The translations under genes and the position numbers were made by a program. Below the pieces are notes generated by a model, which worked only from the letters and a program-made list of their open reading frames with translations, did not search any database and was not told the origin of the DNA. Below are positions 9,917 through 16,916 of a DNA stretch of 64,000 nucleotides, piece by piece. The DNA lies in contig JAZQZZ010000025.1 in the NCBI GenBank assembly GCA_045634305.1, positions 18,220 through 82,219 on the forward strand. The letters run 5' to 3'. This DNA comes from HGM04593 sp045634305. GTDB lineage: Bacteria; Bacteroidota; Bacteroidia; Bacteroidales; Bacteroidaceae. Within the stretch, counting starts at the first letter, position 1. Each line of letters opens with the position of its first letter.

Positions 9917-10066
9917 TTATGGGTTTATAGTAACAAGCTTAAAAACAAGGAATCCAAAGGAGATAAAAGAAGTAGACTCACGCCTATTTGGAGATGTACT
10001 AGTTTGTGGTAAATAATCTAAAGTTTGCCAAAATGAAGTCTTAAAATCCTTATCGGCATGTTTAAT
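9917..10066 (-). pseudogene. Start-less open frame, possible gene remnant
   Basis: 49 sense codons between two in-frame stops on the minus strand, with no ATG, GTG or TTG start. The translation contains mixed-composition segments such as KTSFWQTLDYLPQTS and ends FKLVTINP, which look like coding sequence more than random AT-rich DNA. It could be the tail of a deleted gene or a chance frame. Confidence 0.25.
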
Positions 10067-10201
10067 TTAACAGTTTTTTAACCATTTATATCACATTGTA
10101 TTTCAGTGCAATACAAATTATTTTCATCGACACAAGCCCGAATTTTTGAATTTTTTGAAAAAGTTGCCATATTATGTGTGTAACGTATAAAACAAAGCAC
10201 T

Positions 10202-10627
10202 ATGGGAAATAACAAATCAAAAGTTTTTGTGACTGGTGAAAATATCGTTTATCATTGCGAACTGCCATCGCATTTGGCAAAAAAAGGGTTTCCAAAAAAT
10301 GTTGCAAGGACAGAACTTTTCCGCCTCGATGAACGCAACGGCAACACCCTTACATTCAAAAGCGGCATAGGGTATCGCACCACATACACAGCCAAAGCGC
10401 TGCAGAACCCCAAGACCGGTGGCGAAATCTGCTTTGTGGAGTACAAAGGTACACGCGTAATGCTCGATGCATCACAATATTTCAAGGGCGGTCGTCGCAT
10501 TTCCCAAGAGTCGTTAAACAGCACTGTCGAAGCCGAGTGGGACGAGCAAAAAGGTGATTTTGTAAAAACCAATGACTGCGGAACAACCTTAAAGGAGCTC
10601 CTTGAGAAAAAAGCAAATAAAAACTAA
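10202..10627 (+). CDS. Hypothetical protein of the nadB-purH island
   Basis: 141 residues, family not recognised. No signal peptide, membrane segment or known motif. It contains a run of beta-prone sequence around residues 40-100 (for example GGEICFVEYKGTRVMLDA) and a Lys-rich C-terminus, so a small soluble beta-rich domain is likely. The ATG at 10202 is preceded by an A-rich leader. Base composition resembles the core genome more than the 9381-9779 gene does. It is the first of four or five co-oriented genes ending in the sigma-like gene. Confidence 0.6.
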   Translation: MGNNKSKVFVTGENIVYHCELPSHLAKKGFPKNVARTELFRLDERNGNTLTFKSGIGYRTTYTAKALQNPKTGGEICFVEYKGTRVMLDASQYFKGGRRISQESLNSTVEAEWDEQKGDFVKTNDCGTTLKELLEKKANKN

Positions 10628-10645
10628 AAATAAATACAGTAAATT

Positions 10646-11038
10646 ATGGAAAAAAAGGAGATTGTGAACATCGCAAACGAACTGATGGGCAACCCTTCAA
10701 AAAAACAGGAATATAGACTGCTGAATAGTTTGGTGGGACATAATAGCATTAAGAGGCTGACAGAGGAACAATTCGATACTGTTTGCACATTCTGCGAAGA
10801 AGTTTCAACAATAAGAGAGCAAATGTTTAAAGATCTCGTTACAGAAAACGACTCGGAAGTAGATGCGATAGAATCAATATATAATGTAAGCCAAAGAATA
10901 AAAGATATGATTGAAGAGGCTGCTTTTGGTGAATTGAAAAAAACACAGCCGATATACTCAACCGATGGTGGAAAAAGGTATGGAGAGTTGAATGTCGCGG
11001 AAATGTTGCCTGGAACAACTGCGGAACAGTGCAAATAG
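10646..11038 (+). CDS. Hypothetical helical protein
   Basis: 130 residues, not recognised. Mostly helical, acidic, no signal peptide. Starts 18 nt after the previous stop, so it is probably in the same transcript. The C-terminal 30 codons are also open in the +2 frame, which continues into the next gene (residues such as ECRGNVAWNNCGT read there). So either the two genes overlap by 10 nt, or a frameshift has split one longer gene. Confidence 0.55.
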   Translation: MEKKEIVNIANELMGNPSKKQEYRLLNSLVGHNSIKRLTEEQFDTVCTFCEEVSTIREQMFKDLVTENDSEVDAIESIYNVSQRIKDMIEEAAFGELKKTQPIYSTDGGKRYGELNVAEMLPGTTAEQCK

Positions 11039-11379
11039 GGCTTAAAGAATTTGCAAAGGCCCGTTTGGAATTTGTAGGAATAAATGCAAGGAATATGTTC
11101 TTTGGGAATGAGTATAAATTGGCATTTCGCGTCGAGAGGGATACTTTGCTTGCCAATGAAATACGCGACTTGCTGATGAAATTTCCGATATTATTGCCCT
11201 TCAACTGCGAAATCAGGGAAAAAGAGAGCACAACAATTGCCATCTACAATGTGCACACGGCAAAGCCTTTAGCTGCAATGACATCAAAGCAAATGACAAA
11301 ATTCCTTGATGAGCTTTACACTAAAAAACTGAATTACTGTTGTCGTCAGCTTGTTGAGAGGTTCAAGGATTACAAGTAA
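11029..11379 (+). CDS. Hypothetical protein, GTG start overlapping previous gene
   Basis: 116 residues from a GTG at 11029, overlapping the preceding stop by 10 nt. Not recognised; basic C-terminus with a CC pair near residue 105, no membrane segment. No ATG occurs before codon 22, so translation probably depends on coupling to the upstream gene, or the reading frame is a fragment of a longer gene whose 5' part lies in the overlapping frame. Confidence 0.45.
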   Translation: MQIGLKEFAKARLEFVGINARNMFFGNEYKLAFRVERDTLLANEIRDLLMKFPILLPFNCEIREKESTTIAIYNVHTAKPLAAMTSKQMTKFLDELYTKKLNYCCRQLVERFKDYK

Positions 11380-11389
11380 GAAAACCTAA

Positions 11390-11512
11390 AGTTGTGAAGC
11401 GATAAAAGCCACGGAACATAAACCTTTCCCCAATCTTGTAGCCAACCTTAAAAAGGGAATACCGGTGGAATTGCACGAATGGGGTTATAGATCGTGGAAC
11501 GATTGGAATTGA
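11390..11512 (+). pseudogene. Truncated ORF remnant between island genes
   Basis: A 40-codon open frame directly after an in-frame TAA, with no usable start codon, ending HEWGYRSWNDWN and a TGA. Codon use resembles real genes (KPFPNLVANLKKGIPVEL is a credible protein segment), so it looks like the 3' end of a deleted gene lying just upstream of the sigma-like gene. Confidence 0.35.
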
Positions 11513-11533
11513 TTAATCACATGTTTTAGACTT

Positions 11534-12529
11534 ATGCGACAACTGAAGATAACAAAAAGTATTACAAACAGAGGGGCCGGCCATATCATTGAGCACTTGA
11601 AAAGCAAGAACTTCAACCTCGATGAATTTATAAAAAAGATTGCAGAGACAGTGCTGCTGATTGAACGTGAGGAGAGATTTCTCTTATATGTATTTCAAGA
11701 TTTCACACCCGGTATGGGTGCTCGCATGCCTTTGAACCAGGTTAAAGAGATGAGCGAAGAAGAACATGCTGCATATATATACGAAACATACGAGGAATGC
11801 CTTGAAATAAACCAAATACGCTGGCTCAATGCCCATAGAGCTATAGCAATAAACAAGGAGTATAAGAACAGCGGAAAACCGATACATGAACTGCTGCTTA
11901 CCGCTATGCAGGGAGTGAAGAACGCTGCATTTGCATACACCTTCAGCCCCAAGGAAAGTTTCGGTGATTTTGCCGCGCCAATCATACGCAGGCACATTGA
12001 GCAGTATTTGCAAACCGGAGAATCTTCATTTGCAGAACTTTACAGAGAATACAAGGTGATACTCGACAATGCCAAGCAGGCCTATGATGACTATCGCCAC
12101 CCCGAATGCAAAGCTGCAATGTATTCCGTACAGCCCGAGAAGGAGAGAGCGCTGCTGTTTGCAAATAGCAAGCTAAGTCGTTGCCATAAGGAGATAAGAA
12201 CGGCTGCCGATTATGTGGAGTGGAGACGGGTCGATGCAGCTACTCACCTGCCCGACGACTATGATGAACGCGACAAATTCATACGCACCAGGTCGTTTAA
12301 GTTGCAGGATGCCCTCTACAATGGTGAATGTAAGGATATAGTAAAATCTGTTACAGACGGCGAGTGGTATATATGCACAGCGCCCGATGGTACGCGTGTG
12401 CCTGTGCGTGAACTCACCGACAGGGATTCAATGCGTGGGGCATTGGAGGTTCTATTGGAGATTCTGGAAAAGACTCCTGCGAGAAGAGTATTGAAATTCG
12501 ACGATTGGCGTGCCGAAAACGGTATATAA
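11534..12529 (+). CDS. RpoD-like protein with degenerate sigma-70 region 2 (sigma mimic)
   Basis: 331 residues. The first 13, MRQLKITKSITNR, match the N-terminus characteristic of the Bacteroidota housekeeping sigma factor RpoD. Residues 72-98 resemble region 1.2, and residues 100-160 align with region 2.1-2.4: AINKEYKNSGKPIHELLL against VAKQYQNQGLSLPDLINEG, then ESFGDFAAPIIRRHIEQYL against FKFISYAVWWIRQSILQAL. The tryptophans and aromatics that melt the -10 element are missing. A PLNQV string typical of region 3 appears out of order at 66-70, and no region 3 or 4 is recognisable; residues 165-331 are unique and highly charged. About 60 residues separate the N-terminus from region 1.2, against about 20 in RpoD. 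Role unknown: it may bind core RNA polymerase without opening promoters. The homology is read by eye. Confidence 0.6.
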   Translation: MRQLKITKSITNRGAGHIIEHLKSKNFNLDEFIKKIAETVLLIEREERFLLYVFQDFTPGMGARMPLNQVKEMSEEEHAAYIYETYEECLEINQIRWLNAHRAIAINKEYKNSGKPIHELLLTAMQGVKNAAFAYTFSPKESFGDFAAPIIRRHIEQYLQTGESSFAELYREYKVILDNAKQAYDDYRHPECKAAMYSVQPEKERALLFANSKLSRCHKEIRTAADYVEWRRVDAATHLPDDYDERDKFIRTRSFKLQDALYNGECKDIVKSVTDGEWYICTAPDGTRVPVRELTDRDSMRGALEVLLEILEKTPARRVLKFDDWRAENGI

Positions 12530-12541
12530 TCTTTAAAGAAT

Positions 12542-12640
12542 ATGGCAATATTCGGGACACTCCATCATAAGCTGGGCAATGTGTGGCCACGGGAGCATAT
12601 AGCCAATAATGGCAAGGTTTTCTCTTTGATATTATACTAA
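12542..12640 (+). CDS. Possible 32-residue ORF between convergent genes
   Basis: ATG at 12542 to TAA at 12638-12640, 32 codons, beginning 12 nt after the sigma-like gene. Its stop overlaps the end of the convergent TIR gene. The translation (starting MAIFGTLHHKLGNVW) is not recognised. It could be a microprotein, a gene remnant or chance. Confidence 0.2.
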   Translation: MAIFGTLHHKLGNVWPREHIANNGKVFSLILY

Positions 12641-14100
12641 TCAGCGACGCATACCGGACGTACAGCATAGCCTGTGATGCGGAAATTGAATTCAGTACAA
12701 CGGTCGCCGCTATAAAAACGAAGAAGGTAGGCATTGCCGTTATTGTTCTTTTCGGGCGTAGAACTCCAGTAGTAACCACTTATTCCCGTATTATAGGACG
12801 AATTACCTGCAACATGTCCACATGCGGGCAGGAAAATGCTCTTACCACCGTTCTTCCCGGTTATCTTGTAGCCGTACTTGCCTTTCTGTTTTGTCCACAC
12901 CCATGTACAACAATCTATCAGTTCCTGGAAATCGGCCTTCGTAGGCATGCGCCAATTGCTACCCCAAAGAGCACTTGCAACATCATATGACGAGTCACCG
13001 GCTATGTCATCCAAATCTTCGCCATAGGTACTGCAATTCTGCGGTGTGTAATCACCCTTCGTATAAACCTCACCCCATGCGAAATAGCCACCGTAATCGG
13101 ACGGTAAAGCCGCACCAACATTACAGGTAGCCCATTTTAGACCACTAGGCAAACCAAGGTCAACAAATTCATGACCATCCATGATGGAAATCTTGTCCTC
13201 GGTTTTTATAGAATTGCCAACAACGGTTTTGGCGGGAGTGTCGTCACCGACTACCCGCACAACATCTTTTACCCCAACCTCGTCTGCGGACATGTTGTCA
13301 CATGCTTTATTTTCGCAAGGAGCCTCATAGCTTTGTACAAGAGGGGGGAACTGGGTCTCAGCTACTTTTTCAGAAGCAACAACCTTTACTGGGACAACGG
13401 TCTTTGGTCTATCAAGTTCCAGTGCCGCCGATACGTTCTGCGTTACCACCTCCTGAACAATACGCGAAGCCTCATTATCCTGCAGGACAACAGGCTCGGC
13501 CACACCAACCGCGCCGTACTGTTCCTTGACATTATCGACAGAATACTTGCTACCGCCGAACACAAAAACACATATTACAACAAGTAAAAGGGATGCAAGA
13601 ATCAAAGCTACATATTTATAGAATACGCCGGGCTTTTTGTCATTATTATTTACAGTTGCAGAACCTCCCGTATTGCCCGCAGTCCGATAGCTCTTGCCTG
13701 TTTTCTTTTCAAGTGCATGCAATAGCTTTACCACAGAATCAGACATGCTTGATTTTGTCTTGTGACACTTGACAAAATCAAGCCCGGCCAGGTCAAACAT
13801 TATAGACTTGTTATACGCCGACTCGTCTAGTTTTATCGGGATTATGCTTTTTTTGAGTGCAACAGCCACATTGACCTCCTTTACCGTCCATGGCGAAACA
13901 TTGGAATCACTAGACGAGAAGAACAAGAAAATTTCGGAGTCTTCAATTGCTGCCACAATCTTCTCCTTGAACTCGTCGCCGCTCTCAATGCCATCAATAT
14001 CCATCCACACCGAATAACCGGCGTCTGTTATATGTCGGACAATTTCTTTGACAACAGCCGAATCCTTGCGTGAATAACTTATAAAAACGTCGTATTTCAT
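12637..14100 (-). CDS. TIR domain - transmembrane - FISUMP fusion protein
   Basis: 487 residues from the ATG at 14100, which places the TIR box MKYDVFISYSRKD at the N-terminus; a TTG 24 nt upstream is possible. TIR domain at about 1-140 with GYSVWMD and the WTVKE segment whose E75 sits where NADase-type TIR domains keep their catalytic glutamate. A single membrane segment spans about 160-182 (YKYVALILASLLLVVICVFV), then a low-complexity linker to about 305. A FISUMP domain (Fibrobacter major paralogous family, TIGR02145, C-type-lectin-like fold) at 307-485 begins FVDLGLPSGLKWATCNVGA and ends YYWSSTPEKN...GYAVRPV. Expected topology: TIR in the cytoplasm, FISUMP outside. Function inferred: a sensor or defence effector; not proven. 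Confidence 0.85.
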   Translation of the reverse strand: MKYDVFISYSRKDSAVVKEIVRHITDAGYSVWMDIDGIESGDEFKEKIVAAIEDSEIFLFFSSSDSNVSPWTVKEVNVAVALKKSIIPIKLDESAYNKSIMFDLAGLDFVKCHKTKSSMSDSVVKLLHALEKKTGKSYRTAGNTGGSATVNNNDKKPGVFYKYVALILASLLLVVICVFVFGGSKYSVDNVKEQYGAVGVAEPVVLQDNEASRIVQEVVTQNVSAALELDRPKTVVPVKVVASEKVAETQFPPLVQSYEAPCENKACDNMSADEVGVKDVVRVVGDDTPAKTVVGNSIKTEDKISIMDGHEFVDLGLPSGLKWATCNVGAALPSDYGGYFAWGEVYTKGDYTPQNCSTYGEDLDDIAGDSSYDVASALWGSNWRMPTKADFQELIDCCTWVWTKQKGKYGYKITGKNGGKSIFLPACGHVAGNSSYNTGISGYYWSSTPEKNNNGNAYLLRFYSGDRCTEFNFRITGYAVRPVCVAD

Positions 14101-14250
14101 AGCAGTTTGACCTTGATTGGGCAAAGTTAAGATTTTTTATCAAACTAAAGAATTTTTGCTCTTCAATCATAAAAAACTTTTTAATAAAAATTATCATTTC
14201 AGGTTCAAAAATCGCGTTTGTTTTATAGTGGAAAATCGCGCGAAAAAAAG

Positions 14251-14280
14251 TAACTTTGTAGGGAAATAGGGATATTTTTG
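14251..14280 (+). promoter_or_regulatory. Two candidate -7 boxes upstream of purH
   Basis: TAACTTTG at 14251-14258 and TATTTTTG at 14273-14280 both match TAnnTTTG, 83 and 61 nt before purH. Neither has a perfect TTTG at the ideal distance, so which one is used is unclear. The 240-bp gap shared with the divergent TIR gene holds nothing else recognisable. Confidence 0.4.
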
Positions 14281-14340
14281 TCATGCGCAGCACAACGCAT
14301 TGACAATCATTTTTTTAGCACAAAATTTTAATACGAGAAT

Positions 14341-15864
14341 ATGTCAACAAAAAGAATTAAATCAGCATTGGTTTCCGTTTTCTACAAAGACGGTCTGGAC
14401 GAGATTATCAAGCTGCTTCATGCAGACGGTGTTCAACTCATTTCAACAGGCGGCACACAGCAGTTCATTGAATCATTGGGAATCCCCTGCACAGCAGTGG
14501 AGAGCCTCACAGGTTACCCATCAATCCTAGGTGGCCGAGTAAAGACCCTTCACCCCAAAGTTTTCGGTGGCATCCTTGGCCGCAGAGAACTTGAGAAGGA
14601 CCAGCAGCAGATGGCAGAATATGAGATTCCCGAGATCGACCTTGTAATTGTTGACCTCTATCCTTTTGAGCAGACTGTTGCATCGGGAGCATGTGATGCT
14701 GACATCATTGAGAAGATTGACATAGGCGGTATCTCGCTCATCCGTGGTGCAGCAAAGAACTTCAACGATGTTGTCATCGTAGCAAGCAAAGCACAGTATG
14801 CTCCACTCCACGAGATTTTGAAGAACAACGGTGCGCAGACCACACTAGAGGAGCGTCGTTTCTTCGCACGTGAGGCATTTGCTGTTTCATCGGCTTACGA
14901 CTCTGCAATCTTCAACTGGTTCGACAAGGAGACAAACAGCGCGTTCCGCCAGACAAATGACTCTCCAATGTCATTGCGCTACGGCGAGAACCCACACCAG
15001 AAGGGTGCTTTCTACGGCAATTTCAACGAGATGCTCGAGCAAATTCACGGCAAGGAGATTTCATACAACAACCTCCTCGACATCAACGCAGCAGTTGAGC
15101 TTATCAACGATTTTGCAGGTGAAACAACATTCGCCATCCTCAAGCACAACAACGCTTGCGGTTTGGCTTCACGTCCAACATTGGCCGAGGCCTGGGATGC
15201 AGCACTCGCAGGCGACCCTGTATCGGCTTTCGGCGGCGTGCTCATTGCAAACGCAAATGTCGACAAGGCTACAGCAGAGAAGGTAAACGAGATATTCTTC
15301 GAGGTTATCATTGCTCCAAGCTACGATGCCGACGCTCTTGAGGTACTCAAGCAGAAGAAGAACCGCATCATCCTCATCCAGAAGCAGACAGAGATGCCAG
15401 AGAAGACATTCCGCAGTGTACTCAACGGTGTACTTGTACAGGACCGCGATGCAAAGGTTGAGACAGCAGCCGACCTGCAGACCGTTTCAAAGGTAGCTCC
15501 AAAAGCCGAGGAGATTGAGGATATGCTCTTTGCAAACAAGATTGTAAAGCACAGCAAGAGCAACGCCATAGTATTGGCAAAGAACAAGCAGCTCATTGCA
15601 AGCGGTGTGGGACAGACATCACGCGTTGACTCTTTGCGCCATGCCATTGAGAAGGCCGGCAACTTCGGTTTCTCACTACAGGGCAGCGTAATGGCCAGCG
15701 ATGCATTCTTCCCATTCCCCGACTGCGTGCAGATTGCACACGAAGCCGGCATCACAGCTGTTGTTCACCCGGGCGGTTCAATCCGCGACAAGGAGTCTGT
15801 TGATTACTGCGATGCAAACGGCGTTGCAATGGTAATCACAGGTTTCCGCCACTTCAAACATTAA
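14341..15864 (+). CDS. purH: Bifunctional AICAR formyltransferase / IMP cyclohydrolase
   Basis: 507 residues. Catalyses the last two steps of purine synthesis. The N-terminal MGS-like IMP cyclohydrolase domain (about 1-150) shows STGGT near residues 36-40 and GGRVKTLHPKVFGG near 63-76. The AICAR transformylase domain follows, with RYGENPHQKG near 215 and KHNNACG near 266-272. Length is normal for the family. It is separated from mreB by only 23 nt, so the rod-shape operon may be read through from the purH promoter, tying wall elongation to purine supply at the transcript level (inference). Confidence 0.96.
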   Translation: MSTKRIKSALVSVFYKDGLDEIIKLLHADGVQLISTGGTQQFIESLGIPCTAVESLTGYPSILGGRVKTLHPKVFGGILGRRELEKDQQQMAEYEIPEIDLVIVDLYPFEQTVASGACDADIIEKIDIGGISLIRGAAKNFNDVVIVASKAQYAPLHEILKNNGAQTTLEERRFFAREAFAVSSAYDSAIFNWFDKETNSAFRQTNDSPMSLRYGENPHQKGAFYGNFNEMLEQIHGKEISYNNLLDINAAVELINDFAGETTFAILKHNNACGLASRPTLAEAWDAALAGDPVSAFGGVLIANANVDKATAEKVNEIFFEVIIAPSYDADALEVLKQKKNRIILIQKQTEMPEKTFRSVLNGVLVQDRDAKVETAADLQTVSKVAPKAEEIEDMLFANKIVKHSKSNAIVLAKNKQLIASGVGQTSRVDSLRHAIEKAGNFGFSLQGSVMASDAFFPFPDCVQIAHEAGITAVVHPGGSIRDKESVDYCDANGVAMVITGFRHFKH

Positions 15865-15887
15865 TTAAAAAAAACGAAAACAAGAAA

Positions 15888-16904
15888 ATGGGTTTATTTT
15901 CATTCACAAAAGATGTTGCCATTGACTTGGGTACAGCCAACACCATCGTTTCCTACGAAGGAAAGATTGTAGTTGACGAGCCTTCGGTAGTAGCCATCGA
16001 CAGCAACAAGAAGATGATTGCCGTTGGTAAGAAGGCCAAGCAGATGCACGAAAAGACCAACCCCCTCATACAGACCATACGCCCTTTGAGAGACGGCGTC
16101 ATTGCAGACTTCTATGCCTGCGAGATGATGATGCGCGGTTTCATCGAGAAGGTGAACATGGGCAGCAAACTGTTCACACCTTCACTGCGAATGGTGATTG
16201 GTGTTCCTTATGGTTCAACCGAGGTTGAATTGCGCGCCGTACGCGACTCGGCAGAGCACGCAGGAGCACGTGACGTGTATCTCATATATGAGCCAATGGC
16301 ATCGGCGCTGGGTATAGGACTCGACGTTACAGCGCCCGAGGGTAACATGGTAGTTGACATTGGTGGCGGTTCTACAGAAATCGCCGTAATCTCACTCGGT
16401 GGCATTGTTTCGAACGGTTCACTACGTACAGCCGGTGACGATTTCACTGCCGACATCCAGGAATACATGAGCCGCCAGCACAACGTTCGCGTCAGTGAGC
16501 GTATGGCCGAGCGTATCAAGATCCATGTAGGTTCTGCGCTCACCGACCTTGGCGATGAGGCTCCACAAGACTATGTTGTACATGGTCCTAACCGCATAAC
16601 AGCCATGCCTATCGAGGTACCTGTATGCTATCAGGAGATTGCACACTGCATTGACAAGTCAATCATCAAGATTGAGAACGCCATAATCAGTGCACTTGAG
16701 CAGACACCTCCCGAACTGTATGCCGACATTGTACACAATGGAATCTACCTCGCAGGTGGCGGCGCGTTGTTGAGAGGTCTTGACAAGCGTTTGTCCAACA
16801 AGATAAACATACCTTTCCACATCGCAGAAAACCCACTCTACTGTGTTGCCAAAGGTACATTGGAAGCGCTCAAGGATCTCAGTTATCCATTCCTCATGAG
16901 ATAA
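15888..16904 (+). CDS. mreB: Rod-shape determining actin homologue MreB
   Basis: 338 residues. Filament-forming actin-like ATPase that guides side-wall peptidoglycan synthesis. Phosphate-binding loop DLGTANT near residues 12-18, the second phosphate motif DIGGGSTEIAV in the middle, and the adenosine motif LAGGGALLRG near the C-terminus. Length is typical. First gene of mreB-mreC-mreD-mrdA-rodA, all co-oriented with gaps of 12 nt or less or overlaps. Confidence 0.97.
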   Translation: MGLFSFTKDVAIDLGTANTIVSYEGKIVVDEPSVVAIDSNKKMIAVGKKAKQMHEKTNPLIQTIRPLRDGVIADFYACEMMMRGFIEKVNMGSKLFTPSLRMVIGVPYGSTEVELRAVRDSAEHAGARDVYLIYEPMASALGIGLDVTAPEGNMVVDIGGGSTEIAVISLGGIVSNGSLRTAGDDFTADIQEYMSRQHNVRVSERMAERIKIHVGSALTDLGDEAPQDYVVHGPNRITAMPIEVPVCYQEIAHCIDKSIIKIENAIISALEQTPPELYADIVHNGIYLAGGGALLRGLDKRLSNKINIPFHIAENPLYCVAKGTLEALKDLSYPFLMR

Positions 16905-16916
16905 ACGGAGAACATC

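Larger units (their letters stand above)
9780..10201. other. 422-bp gap: terminator hairpins, ORF remnant and an inverted repeat
   Basis: No gene with a normal start. It holds the hairpin at 9852-9878, a second short hairpin TTACT-gtaa-AGTAA just after, an open frame without start codon on the minus strand (9917-10066), and a perfect 7-bp inverted repeat TTGTATT-N7-AATACAA (10096-10116) some 85 bp upstream of the next gene, which could be an operator. AT-rich throughout. Confidence 0.5.

Noticed and set aside
11534..12529. Calling the sigma-like gene a functional RpoD paralogue
   Set aside because: Promoter-melting and promoter-recognition residues are missing and regions 3-4 are not recognisable.
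12637..14100. Complete diversity-generating retroelement
   Set aside because: Only the target-like C-terminus is present; no reverse transcriptase or template repeat within the window.
9252..14340. Prophage, integrative element or insertion sequence
   Set aside because: No integrase, transposase, terminal repeats, structural phage genes or tRNA target is visible in the island.
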